NCBI RefSeq assembly: GCF_040869045.1
Contig: NC_090321.1
Span: 35,492,089-35,556,088, forward strand
DNA: 64,000 nt
Origin: Eurosta solidaginis
Taxonomy: Eukaryota; Arthropoda; Insecta; Diptera; Tephritidae
Direction of reading: 5' to 3'
Below, piece after piece: positions 21,535 to 32,162 of the stretch (position 1 is the stretch's first letter; each line of letters begins with the position of its first letter). Below the pieces are notes generated by a model. That model was given only the letters and a program-made list of their open reading frames with translations, was not told the origin of the DNA and made no database searches. A program made the translations under genes and the position numbers.

Positions 21535-22355
21535 GATTTTTTGGGGGTTATTTCGGGGACACCCTTGGGAACCCCTCCGTATCTTTCGGGGGTGATTTCG
21601 GAGTGGTTTGGGATTCACTTGAGGATCATTCCTGGTGGTTTTGGGGTCTCCATCGCGGTCATTCGGAGGTTATTTCGGGATGGTTTTGGCGACTCCCTCG
21701 GAGTCATTTGCGTGTCGTTCCGGGATGTCTTTGGCCACTCCCTTGGGGTCGTTGGGGGTTATTTCGGGATGTTTTTGGGGACTCCCTCGGTGTCATTTGG
21801 GGGTTATATCGTAATGGTTTTGGGCAGGGACGGAAAATGAAAATTTTTTTTCAGGGTGGAAAAAGTCCTAGTCAAAAAATTGTCCTAGGTGGAAATGTTG
21901 GAGTTCCCAGATATCCCTATAGCAATATCATGCCGAATCATGCATCCTTTTTATTTTTTGAGCCCGATAGAACTAGTTAAACTCGGGCTTTTACAAATAA
22001 AAGTCCGGAAATAAAAGTTAAATCCGGTTTTTATTTTTTAAGTCCAAAATAAAAGTCCCGCTTGATAACAAAGAAACGGCTTTCCGAAATAAAAAATTTT
22101 TTTAACTTTTATTTCCGGACTTTTATTTTTAAAAGTCCGAGTTTAACTAGTTCTATCGGACTCAAAAAATAAAAATCCGAAAATAATTTGTATCTTGATT
22201 CAAATATATTTAAAGTCCAAAATTAATAGTTTTGCAAGGAATTATATTATAAAAGGAATAACAGCTTCAGCCCTGGTTTTGGCGACTCACTCGTGGTCAT
22301 TTGGGGGTCATTCCGTGATGTTTTTGGGTACTCCCTCGGGGTCATTTGGGGGTAA
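21535..22355 (+). repeat. G-rich 42-bp minisatellite, second copy, split by an insertion
   Basis: Units of the array seen at 3022-3650 cover 21535-21824 and resume at 22276-22355; the interval is a hAT-like MITE. Its position after mini-me-like copy B extends the segmental duplication to here. Confidence 0.8.
21825..22275. mobile_element. hAT-like MITE with internal foldback
   Basis: The insertion begins CAGGGACGG and ends CCCTG, flanked by GTTTTGGG and GTTTTGGC (7 of 8 bases), consistent with hAT transposition. Its core folds: 21951-22022 pairs with 22100-22171 (GATAGAACTAGTTAAACTCG against its complement). No coding frame. The flanks are minisatellite units, so the target duplication could be chance. 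Confidence 0.55.
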
Positions 22356-22975
22356 CTTTTTTCTAAAAGTCGAATTATTATGTTACATTTTCACCGCAAG
22401 TTGAATTTTTCCCAATTGTTAACTGAAACATATTATATTTCGCTTGTATTCGACTTTAAAATAAGGAATCTGTGTTAATGAGCATGGTTTGCCAATTGCT
22501 TGTTTTCGGTGTTATTTTTATTGTACCGTTCCATAGGACCCTTCTTATAAGTGTATACATATACCACAACACCAATGTGAAGGCCTGTATGAAATGCATT
22601 TTTCCCAAAACATTTTTATACATAGATCCATAATAGCAATGCCCTTTGACTCTTGTTTTTGCTAAGTATAAATGCAAAGCACTTTTAAAATGGTTACGTA
22701 CTTTTGATGGGTTAATAGCAATGCATATCACGACTGCCACACAATGTTTTCATTTTGGTTAAAAATTCATCGAAAAAAGGACCAACTATGAGAAAGGCCT
22801 ATATTTTCTTTGTTTTTAGCATAGATAAATTGTCATTAAAAGTAATATGCATACAAAACATAAAGTACTATACTGACATTAACACTATATATAAGATTTT
22901 AAAAACTTTTTACAAAATGGTTTTATGCAGTAAGTTTTAAAAGTGTTACTCTTCGTATGACACGTCGATATATGT
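22356..22975. other. unassigned AT-rich stretch
   Basis: Short open frames only (for example 22456-22740 minus), without recognisable domains. Confidence 0.35.
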
Positions 22976-24079
22976 GGGGTATTCCATCCCATTTCGACCA
23001 ATTTTGAACCCGACCCCTTTAGAATTGGCTGAAAGTTTTTCTTCTTTTTCTAGCTTACGAAAGACGTTTTTCAGAATTTTTTCAAATTTTTTCATCCAAC
23101 TCAAAAAAAGTTATGAATTTTAAAAAAACACGGTTTTTGTTTTCAAAATGCTATAACTTTTTCAAAAATTGACCGTTTGGGATCTTTTTTTTTTTTAAAT
23201 TTGTTTTTAAATGTACTTTTCGGAAAAAATACAAAAAAATTTTTTAAGTTTTTTTTTAATTTTTCAGTTTTTCAAGATTTTTCGAATTTCGCCATTTTTT
23301 TTCTCATAAAAAACTTCAATCAATTCTGCAATCATCCCTACTAATCCCGGAGTGGGCCGATTTTTTTTTTATATTTTTTTTTATTTAATTGAAAAAAAAT
23401 TTCAAAAATAACTTTTTTTTTTATCAATTTTATTTATATAACAAAAAAATGTAAGAAAATGATTTTTAAGTATTCTTTTCTGATTCTAAGTATTGAATTC
23501 TGATTTTTAAGTATTCTTTTCATTAATCCTGGTTATTTTAATCATAGATTACCATAATATATAAAGAAAAGAATACTGTAAAATCATTTTCTTACATTTT
23601 TTTTTTGTTATATAAATAAAATTGATAAAAAAATTTTTATTTTTGAAAATTTTTTTTTCAATTAAATAAAGAAAATATAAAAAAAATCGGCCCAGTCCAG
23701 GATTAGTGGGGATGATTGCAGAATTGATTGAAGTTTTTTATATAAAAAAAAAAAAATGGCGAAATTCGAAAAATCTCGAAAAACTGAAAAATAAAAAAAA
23801 AAAAATTTTAAACATTTTTTTGCATTTTTTCCGAAAAGTACATTTAAAAATAAATCTTAAAAAAAAAGATCACAAACGGTAAATTTTTGAAAAAGTTATA
23901 GCATTTTGAAAACAAAAACGGTGTTTTTTTTTTTAAATTCATAACTTTTTTTGAGTTGGATGAAAAAATTTGAAAAAATTCTGAAAAACTTCTTTCGTAA
24001 GCTAGAAAAAGAAGAAAAATTTTCAGCCAATTCTAAAGGGGTCGGGTTCAGAATTGGTCGAAATGGGATCGAATACCCC
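22976..24079. repeat. 1.1-kb inverted repeat (foldback)
   Basis: The left arm 22976-23521 pairs with 23565-24079 around a loop of about 40 bp. Outer ends read GGGGTATTCCATCCCATTTC and, inverted, GGGGTATTCGATCCCATTTC. Arms are very A/T-rich with long homopolymers. Open frames inside mirror each other and are not genes. It could be a foldback or MITE-type element; no clear target duplication was found. Confidence 0.85.
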
Positions 24080-24854
24080 ATGTATATATGTATTTCTAAA
24101 CAAACTCTCAATCAGCCCAATTCTAAACGAAAATTTCGTGCGAGTTTTTTCCCTTCTCCCATTCCTCGTATTCTAAATAAAAATACCTTGTGAGTTTTTT
24201 CACTTCTCCCTTTCCTCCTATTCTGAACAATGTTCGAAAAAGCGGAAACCGATAATGGGAGAAAATTAGGTATTATGAATGTGAGGGAGAGGGAGATTTC
24301 TCTGCCATTTCATAGGAGTTTTTTCACTAGTTAAATTAAAGGGAATGTATCAAAATAGTTAAAGGAAATTGGTTATTTTAAGAAAGAACACTTATTTGTA
24401 CAAATTTGTGCTAAAATATGTATTTACATTCTACCACAATATTCTCACTGTTAATACAACAACAACTACAACCACAATATTCTTTATTTTAAGTCGAAAA
24501 GTATATCACAAGCAACGGTAGAGCTCTTTGTATATTTGATGCAGCCATCCAGAAATTGCGCAAGGATTTTTTAAGAAGGCTTAAATAGATTTTGGCATAT
24601 GGCGAAAGGCGAACTCAACTCGACTTGGCCGCCAGAAAATTGCTTTGCAGAATGAATGCAGGCAACTCCAGCTGATTTTTGTTATCCCGCCGGTCTTCTT
24701 CTTATGCTGCTTTGTTGATGTTGCTGTGGCACCAATTCATTACTCATTTCAGTGAATACCACATGAAATGCAATAATGTGCATTGTTTATACCTTATTTC
24801 TTAATTTCAAACAAATTGGCAACAATAATTAAACTTCACAATTTAATAAAATTA
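24080..24854. other. unassigned stretch between two hairpins
   Basis: Contains repeated phrases GAGTTTTTTCCCTTCTCCC and GAGTTTTTTCACTTCTCCC near 24150-24215. No gene recognised. Confidence 0.35.
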
Positions 24855-25439
24855 AAGAAAAAAAACTTTTTTAAAAATAAGCTTTTATTATTTTGGTTAA
24901 TAAAATAAACTAAAAAGTAAACAATAAATTGACTCTAAAGAAATATAACACTTTATAAGTTCATTGTAAACTTAAACGATAATTAGGCTTTTTCGTCTGC
25001 AACAAAAAAATTCTATATTGTACATAATTATATATTTTTAACATTAAAACTTTACACCTAAATTATTAAATCTTACAGTTTATATCACAGTCCTAATTGT
25101 TCTAATAAAAAACGTGTTAAATTTTGATGGTATAATTAAGAACATTTAGGATCTCATTTTCTTGCTATCGCAATGTAACACGCTTTTATTAGAACAATTA
25201 GGACTGTGATATAAACTGTAAGATTTAATAATTTAGGTGTAAAGTTTTAATGTTAAAAATATATAATTATGTACAATATAGAATTTTTTTGTTGCAGACG
25301 AAAAAGCATAATTATCGTTTAAGTTTACAATGAACTTATAAAGTGTTATATTTCTTTAGAGTCAATTTATTGTTTACTTTTTAGTTTATTTTATTAACCA
25401 AAATAATAAAAGCTTATTTTTAAAAAAGTTTTTTTTCTT
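24855..25439. repeat. near-perfect 265-bp inverted repeat with 55-bp loop
   Basis: 24855-25119 is the inverted copy of 25175-25439 with about three differences by eye, two of them next to the loop. A transcript would form an almost perfect hairpin of about 265 bp. Such near-identity implies recent formation or arm homogenisation. No coding frame. Confidence 0.92.
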
Positions 25440-25624
25440 AAATTTTATTTTTTACTTTTTAGTTCGTTTTATTAACAAGTAATAGAAGCTTGTTCTTAGA
25501 AAAGCTTTAAATATAAGTAAAGGAGGTGAAACAAAAACACATATTTCAGTTACATCTGCGTATAATCAGAAACGATATAATATAGAGACATTGCATAGAC
25601 GAAAAATCGTGTGAGGCAAGCTTC

Positions 25625-25854
25625 ACAAAATTCTAGTAGGTCACATTCACCACTTACCACAGCAGAATTTGTTAAACTACCACTGTCTGTATTTGTTATT
25701 TAATAATTATTTGTACACTTTTTATTCAGCTAATGTGTTCAGAATTTTAACTTTTACTCACTAAAACTCTAGTCAGTGTATTTCTGTGCTTAAATTATGT
25801 TAAAAATTGTGTTAAAGTTTTTGATGTGGTGAAAGTGACCTACTAGAATTTTGT
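25625..25854. mobile_element. short MITE-like element with 29-bp inverted ends
   Basis: ACAAAATTCTAGTAGGTCAC at 25625 is inverted at 25826-25854, with the match continuing to TTCACCAC apart from one base. The interior of about 170 bp is AT-rich and non-coding. Superfamily not assigned. Confidence 0.6.
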
Positions 25855-27060
25855 TACGCTCCGCTGCTTTCCACCGAAGTTCGAGCATGCAATATCTTTA
25901 TATTCAAAAATTTTTGGTATAATGCGGATTGGAATTTATTAGTACACATTGTATGCGCAGCAACTTCAGCGGTGTATTCAAAGTTTAAAGCATAGTAAAT
26001 ATAAGTATTGAAGTCATGAGCCTTTGCATTCGCGCAATTTTAGTGATGTAAATTGCATGGCGCCAGCGCCAATGCGGTGCCAGCTCAATGGTAGCTCATT
26101 GACGAAATGACTCCAAGCGAATTTTTGACGCTACTTAGTAGTGAGTGCGTAGTACATTTTACTTGCGCTATTGAGTGAAACGACTTTTGTGTGTCAGGCA
26201 CGAGTTTGGTGTTATTGGCGCTACTGGCAATGATGACACTGAGCTGTTGACGGTAGCGCTGGTAGTTCAGATTTTGAATCAGAGAAAGAATTGATGACCC
26301 GTGTAAATTATTATGGCTTTGGCCGTGTAAATTATTATGGTGTATTTGTATATTTTAGATTTAATCCACAATTAATATATGTGTGTTTGAGCGGCCAAAT
26401 AATAACAGTAGTATTGCTAAAGTGCTGCTTAGTTGATGGAATGTCGCTAATTTCCTAGCCATGATCAGCAGATTGTCAATATTTCGTTCAACGGACGCGC
26501 GAAATTGCCACATCTGCTCAAATTTTCCAAGATTTTCCATTCTTGATTTAACTTAAGCTGTTATGCCAATATTTTTCAGCCAGCTTTTTTCAAATAGGTA
26601 ATTTTTCCAAAAGCAAAATAAATTACAGAAAAGATTACAGAGTTAAACAGCCTTAAAAATTCAGCTATGTTGGTTATACACAGAAATACAACAGAGGGTT
26701 GTGTCTCCGCTTTTCGCAAGCGTTGAGATTCACCACGCGTGACACGCGTGATTCACCACGTCCAAATATCACAATCCACGGATAGGTACCGGCGGGTTTG
26801 TATGGGACTTAGGCTGTTATGCCAAAGTAAATACAAATCTTTACCGATAACTGTGTTATCGATTAATTTATCGAATTCTAACAAAGTAATATTGCATTGT
26901 CATCGGAGTTATACATGTGTGCAAAATTTCAGCTCAATCGGACACCGGGAAGTGTATCAAATTTAACTTGCAAGATTCCATTACAGACAACAAAAGTGAA
27001 ACTAAATAAAAGCTTATAAAAATAAGAAATGCGCAACGAAATTTCAATTTACAAAACAGC
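25855..27060. other. intergenic stretch, nothing recognised
   Basis: More GC-balanced than its neighbours and without a convincing frame, repeat end or RNA gene. A short palindromic ACGCGTGACACGCGT lies near 26736. Confidence 0.4.
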
Positions 27061-27493
27061 TGACTTCGAAATTTCGAAATTCCTATTCCCCAATTATTCT
27101 TCTCCCTAGGAGAAAAGAATTGGAGGAATTTTTTCGCGGAAATAAAAAAATCCGCGAGAACAAAATTCCGCGAGAATATTTAGAATTGGTCTGAATATCT
27201 TCGGTATGCTTTAACACAAATTCTGTGTGTAAGTAAGTTATGCCATATGCTGGTATTTCAATATTAAAAAAAATATGTTTTTTGTCGGCTATGCCGATTT
27301 TTCAAACCTTATTAATTTCAACATTACACAACTACAACTCCTAAATTACAACTAACTTAAAAATATTCTAAGGTGAACGATGTAAGCTCAACTGCTCTAA
27401 CGGACACATTATTGTGTTTGCTGAGTCGGCGTTTCCCACGGGAACGGCAATCGTTGCTTTGGAATGTCTGAGTTGCGCGTGTGGGGTGTTGTG
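27061..27493 (-). other. probable 3' LTR region of the errantivirus, not delimited
   Basis: It directly follows the env-like frame on the minus strand. A purine-rich run on that strand near plus 27543-27562 (GAGGAGAGAGGAGGTAAA) could be the polypurine tract. No matching 5' LTR is in the window. Confidence 0.35.
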
Positions 27494-28900
27494 TTACCCA
27501 GACATGACTTTGCTGTTTGTGAATGGCATGTATAACGCTTTACCTCCTCTCTCCTCAAGTGCAGACGTCACCGTTCGCAAATCCGTAGATTTTGGAATGC
27601 TATGGTCGTTTGATTTATTGTATTTAGTTTGAAAGTCCTTTGGCTTCTTTGTTGCGGATATTTTTAAAGCGAATAGTATTATTGCTATGATCATGGATAT
27701 AATGAGTGCTGCACTGGAGGTTAGACCAACTTTATTGATTTTGTCGATCGTTTCCAAGTTTTTTGTGTTTTGCATTTGGAGGTCCTTCATCAACTTTAAG
27801 GATGATATCTCTTCAAAGGGAGTTTTCTGATTCGATTGTTGTAAAACGGCTGGTAAGGATTGCAAATTGCTCATTTCGTGGACTTGAAAAATTTTATTTT
27901 GCACTTTTATGGTGGAGTTGTGGTGTTTGATTATAAATAGTCCATTTAGATCTATAAATTTGCCATCTATTTCCACTTTTCCATTGTAGTCATTCAAAAA
28001 CAATATTCCCCGTTGTAATTTTTCTAGGCTGCTTATGTGGTCTGCGTTGACACGGGTGCATTTAGAGCCTTTGCTATTCATAAGATTGCTTATACAACTA
28101 TTATTACTTATTTCTATTAAATTTTCCTCATTACAAATAGTTATTTTATTATATTCCTTACAATCCTTTTTTCTTCCATATGTTTTCGTTTTACATTTTA
28201 GTATTTTTTCATAATCAATTTTGTTAATTTTATTTTCTTTCTTTACACTTTTGAGTGAAACTTTCTCGCAAATTTCTTTATTGGTAGTATGTAAACTTAA
28301 AATATAAATAACTCTCTTATATTGGTAAACTTTAATTTTTCTTCAATATTTATGTAAGGTATCTCTTCTTTTTTGATAATTTCTTCAATCGTATTTATTT
28401 CAAGATTTGATAATATGAATGAATTTACAATATTTGATTTTGCCCAGTGTAAGGCGTATTCAATATTAATAAGTTCTTCCTTGATTAATTGTTATTTGTA
28501 TTTAATTTTAAGACCTAATTCTAATTTTACATTTTCATTTTCTTTAGAGTATTTTAGAATCTAATTTGTTATATTACTAGCTTCATTAATTTTTCAAATA
28601 TAAGATCTAATGAACATTTAGTTTTAATTCTAGGGGTTAGTTTTGAAAGAAGTGTGTGAACTTGGAGAATTTCATGATTGAGGAAAGGATATAGGAATAT
28701 TCTGCGTGATTTGTATTTTCGAGTTCTTTTATTAGTATGCCATATTGCTTCATATCTGTTATGTGAATGATTTTAAATGTTCCGTCTTGTATTTTTGCTG
28801 TTCCTTCTCTCAAGGTTATAAGTTGTGCGTTCGAATAACCTAGGATATGGGTTTCTGCGAAGGCCGTAGAGGCAAAGAGTCTGTAAGAAAAATGATAGTT
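27494..28900 (-). pseudogene. errantivirus (gypsy-group) Env-like glycoprotein, decayed
   Basis: The C-terminal 195 residues are open (27494-28081) and include a transmembrane helix (ALIISMIIAIILFALKI) followed by a basic cytoplasmic tail. The N-terminal end near 28680-28880 encodes a secretory-type leader and an ectodomain start in a different frame. Stops and frameshifts lie between (28082-28680). Env-bearing gypsy-group elements of insects can move between cells as virus-like particles; this copy is broken and its pol is split by other insertions. Confidence 0.7.
28881..28890 (-). promoter_or_regulatory. candidate splice acceptor ahead of env
   Basis: On the minus strand TTTTTCTTACAG precedes the Env leader. 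Errantiviruses express env from a spliced subgenomic RNA, so an acceptor here is expected. The donor is not visible. Confidence 0.45.
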
Positions 28901-29015
28901 ATATACCTATAGCTATTTCGGCTTAAGTTATATCGTTGGCCTATGGCAGTTATAACAATTCAATGTACCTATTATCTACCGATCGAAAGCTTATAGCATT
29001 TTACACGATATTTTC

Positions 29016-29148
29016 TTAATTTAATGGATTTCCTAATTTTATTTAAATCAAATTCGTTTGAATGTGATTAAAATTTTTGTAATTTTCAATCACATTCTTA
29101 TCAATTTGATTAAATACAATTCACTTCAATTAATGTCCATTAAATTAA
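29016..29148. repeat. small inverted repeat (~130 bp)
   Basis: TTAATTTAATGGA and ATCAAATTCGTTTGAATGTG on the left pair with their complements on the right around the perfect core GAATGTGATT/AATCACATTC. MITE-like and non-coding. Confidence 0.6.
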
Positions 29149-29263
29149 TTTTATTCGGTGGGTACGAAATCGAACTAATTTCAGGAATTCGAATGAACCC
29201 CTTTTCAAAGTGTTTTTTGTTTTTTCCATTTTTTTTCATTTTTTCTTTTTTGCATTTGTATCC

Positions 29264-31846
29264 TTTTTATACCGTTCATGAACATGAAATGGTATATTAA
29301 CTTTGGTCCAATGTTTGTAACGTTGAGAAATATAGAAGATAGACTCACCATTAAGTATATCGAATTGATTAGGGCGACGAACTGAGTTGATATAGCCATG
29401 TCCGTCTGTCCGTTCGCCTGTCTGTTTGAACGCAAACTAGTCCCTCAAATTTTGAGATATCTCAATGAAATTTGGCACAAGGACGTATTTTTGTATTATA
29501 TTAGACATTTGTCGGATCCGGTAGGATCGGACCACTATAACATATATCTCCCATACAACCGATCGTTCAGATAAGATGATTTTGGTCATTCCTGCCGCAA
29601 TTTGGAAAGTCTAAACGTGAAACTCGGTGATTATATATTTTAATATATCATAGAAGATTTTCTGAAAAAATCACTTTGATCGGAGCTATATGTATATAGT
29701 CTATACCCATCCCATATAACCGATCGTTGAGATAGAAAGATTTTTAGCCATTTCTCCCTTAATTTCCAATATAAAAACGTTAAACTTGGTGATGTTTATT
29801 CTAATATAACATAGAAGATTTCCTGTAAAAATGATTTCGATCGGAGCTATATATAATATATATCCCATACAACCGACCGTTCAGTTTTTAGCCATTTTTA
29901 TACTCAGTTGAGCAGAGCTTACAGAGTATATTAACTTTGATTGGATAACGGTTGGTGGTACAGGAATAAAGGAGTCGAGATAGATATAGACTTTCATATA
30001 TCAAAATCATCAGTATCGAAAAAAAATTTGATTGACCCATGTCCGTCCGTCCGTCCGTCTGCCCGTTAACACTATAACTTGAGTAACTTTTGAGGTATCT
30101 TGATGAAATTTGGTACGTAGGTTCCTGGGCACTAATCTCAGATCGTTATTTAAAATGAACGATATCGGACTATAACCACGCCCACTTTTTCGATATCGAA
30201 AATTTCGAAAAACCGAAAAAATGCGATAATTCATTGCCAAAGACGGATAAAGTGATGAAACTTGGTAGATGGATTGACCTTATGACGCAGAATAGAAAAA
30301 TTAGTAAAATTTTGGACAATGGGCGTGGCACCGCCCACTTTTAAAAGAAGGTAATTTAAAAGTTTTGCAAGCTGTAATTTGGCAGTAATTGAAGATATCA
30401 TGTTGAAATTTGGCAGGAACGTTACTACTATTACTATATATGTGCTAAATAAAAATTAGAAAAATCGGATGAAGAACACGCCCACTTAAAAAAAAAATTT
30501 TTTTTAAAGTAAATTTTAACAAAAAATTGAATATCTTTACTGTATATAAGTAAGTTATGTCAACATTCAACTCCAGTAATGATACGGTGCAACAAAATAC
30601 AAAAATAAAAGAAAATTTCAAAATGGGCGTGGTTCCGCCCTTTTCATTTAGTTTGTCTAGAATACTTTTAATGCCATAAGTCGAACAAAAATTTACCAAT
30701 CCTTCTGAAATTTGGTAGAGGCATAGACCCTATGACGGTAAATGTTTTCTGTGAAAATGGGCGAAATCGGTTTAATCCACGCCCAGTTTTTTACACAGTC
30801 GACCGTCTGTCCTTCCTCTTGGCCGTTAACACGATAACTTGAGCAAAAACCGACATATCTTTACTAAACTCAGTTCGCGCACTTATCTGAACTCACTTTA
30901 TCTTGGTATTAAAAAATGGGCGAAATCCTGCTATGACCACGCCCACTTTTCGATATCGAAAAATGAAAAAAAAAAATACCATAATTCTATAGCAAAAACG
31001 AAAAAAGGGATGAAACATGGTGATTGGATTAGTTTATTGACGCAAGAAATAACTTTAGCAAAAACTTTGTAAAATGGGTGTGACACCTACCATATTAAGT
31101 AGAAAAAAAATGAAAAAGTTCTGCAGGGCGCAATCAAAAGCCCTTGGAATCTTGGCAGGAATACTGTTCGTGGTATTACATATATAAATAAATTAGCGGT
31201 ACCCGACAGATGATGTTCTGGGTCACCCTGGCCCACATTTTGGTCGATATCTCGAAAACGCCTTCACATATACAACCAAGGGCCACTTCCTTTTAAAACC
31301 CTCATTAATACCTTTAATTTGATACCCATATCGTACAAACACATTATAGAGTCACCCCTGGTCCACCTATATGGCGATATCTGGAAAAAGCGTCCACATA
31401 TAGAACTAAGGCCCACTACCTTTTAAAATACTCATTAACACCATTCATTTCATACCCATATCGTACAAACACATTCTAGAGTCACCCCTGGTCCACCTTT
31501 AGAACTATGGCCGACTCTCTTTTAAAATACTCGTTGATACCCATGTCATACAAACACATTCCAGGGTTACCCTAGGTTCATTTTCCTAAATGGTGATTTT
31601 CCCTTATTTTGTCTCCAAAGCTCTCAGCTGTGTATGTAATGTTCGGTTACACCCGAACTTAGCCTTCCTTACTTGCTTATTTTATATTTATCTTAAAAAT
31701 CGTTTAGGTATGTACATCTATATATTTCTTATCTTATACATCCGATTATTTGGAGATTACGAACGGGATAAGATAATTGTTCAGCCCCATTCATGAAAGG
31801 TATGAAGTCTTCGGTACAGCCGAAGAAAGTCCCGTCCTTACTTGTT
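29264..31846 (-). repeat. second mini-me-type repeat (F), split by copy C
   Basis: Outer parts 29264-29893 and 31677-31846. It begins TTTTTATACCGTTCATGAAC and ends AAAGTCCCGTCCTTACTTGT; TTCATGAA-type sequence near both ends is inverted. It has TGTCCGTCTGTCCG at about 29399-29412. The body differs from the A-E family, but the outermost bases (TTTTTATAC ... CTTACTTG) are the same, suggesting a shared mechanism of spread. It interrupts the errantivirus integrase. Confidence 0.7.
29894..31676 (-). repeat. mini-me-like repeat, copy C, nested in F
   Basis: Inverse orientation of copy A: starts TTTTTATACTCAGTTGAGCA, (GTCC)n at about 30041-30060, ends GTTCGGTTACACCCGAACTT then CTTACTTG. About three monomers lie at 31240-31590. 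It sits inside the F repeat, which resumes at 31677. Confidence 0.8.
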
Positions 31847-32162
31847 TCTTTTTCTTTTATTTATCTATAACTACAAGTTTCGGAATTCCAAATGCAATCA
31901 TAAGTTCGTGAATGGGATCCTTTATGTGTTCAACTGATCTGGATGGGATTATTTTTACCTGTGCATATTTAGAATATTTATCGACGGAATGAATCTTTTT
32001 TCTGTGGAGTAAATGTCTACGTGGACGATAACCCTGGATTTGTGGAATCGGTGTGACCTGAAATTCGGGTTTGGGAGGGCGCTGTCATATTTTTTTTGTA
32101 GACATGTTGAACACTGTTTGACCTTTTTGTCTATCTTTGAAAACATGCTAGGCAAGTAATAT
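31847..32162 (-). pseudogene. errantivirus integrase fragment
   Basis: The minus strand gives VKQCSTCLQKKY (CC half of the zinc finger), VIVHVDIYS (first catalytic Asp of the DDE core) and, after a frameshift near 31955, FGIPKLVVID (second Asp region). It stops where the F repeat was inserted at 31846. The env remnant further along the same strand (28900-27494) is in the expected order. Confidence 0.7.

Noticed and set aside
23896..24193. Small charged frames in the foldback arms
   Set aside because: Mirror images of each other in an inverted repeat of low-complexity DNA.
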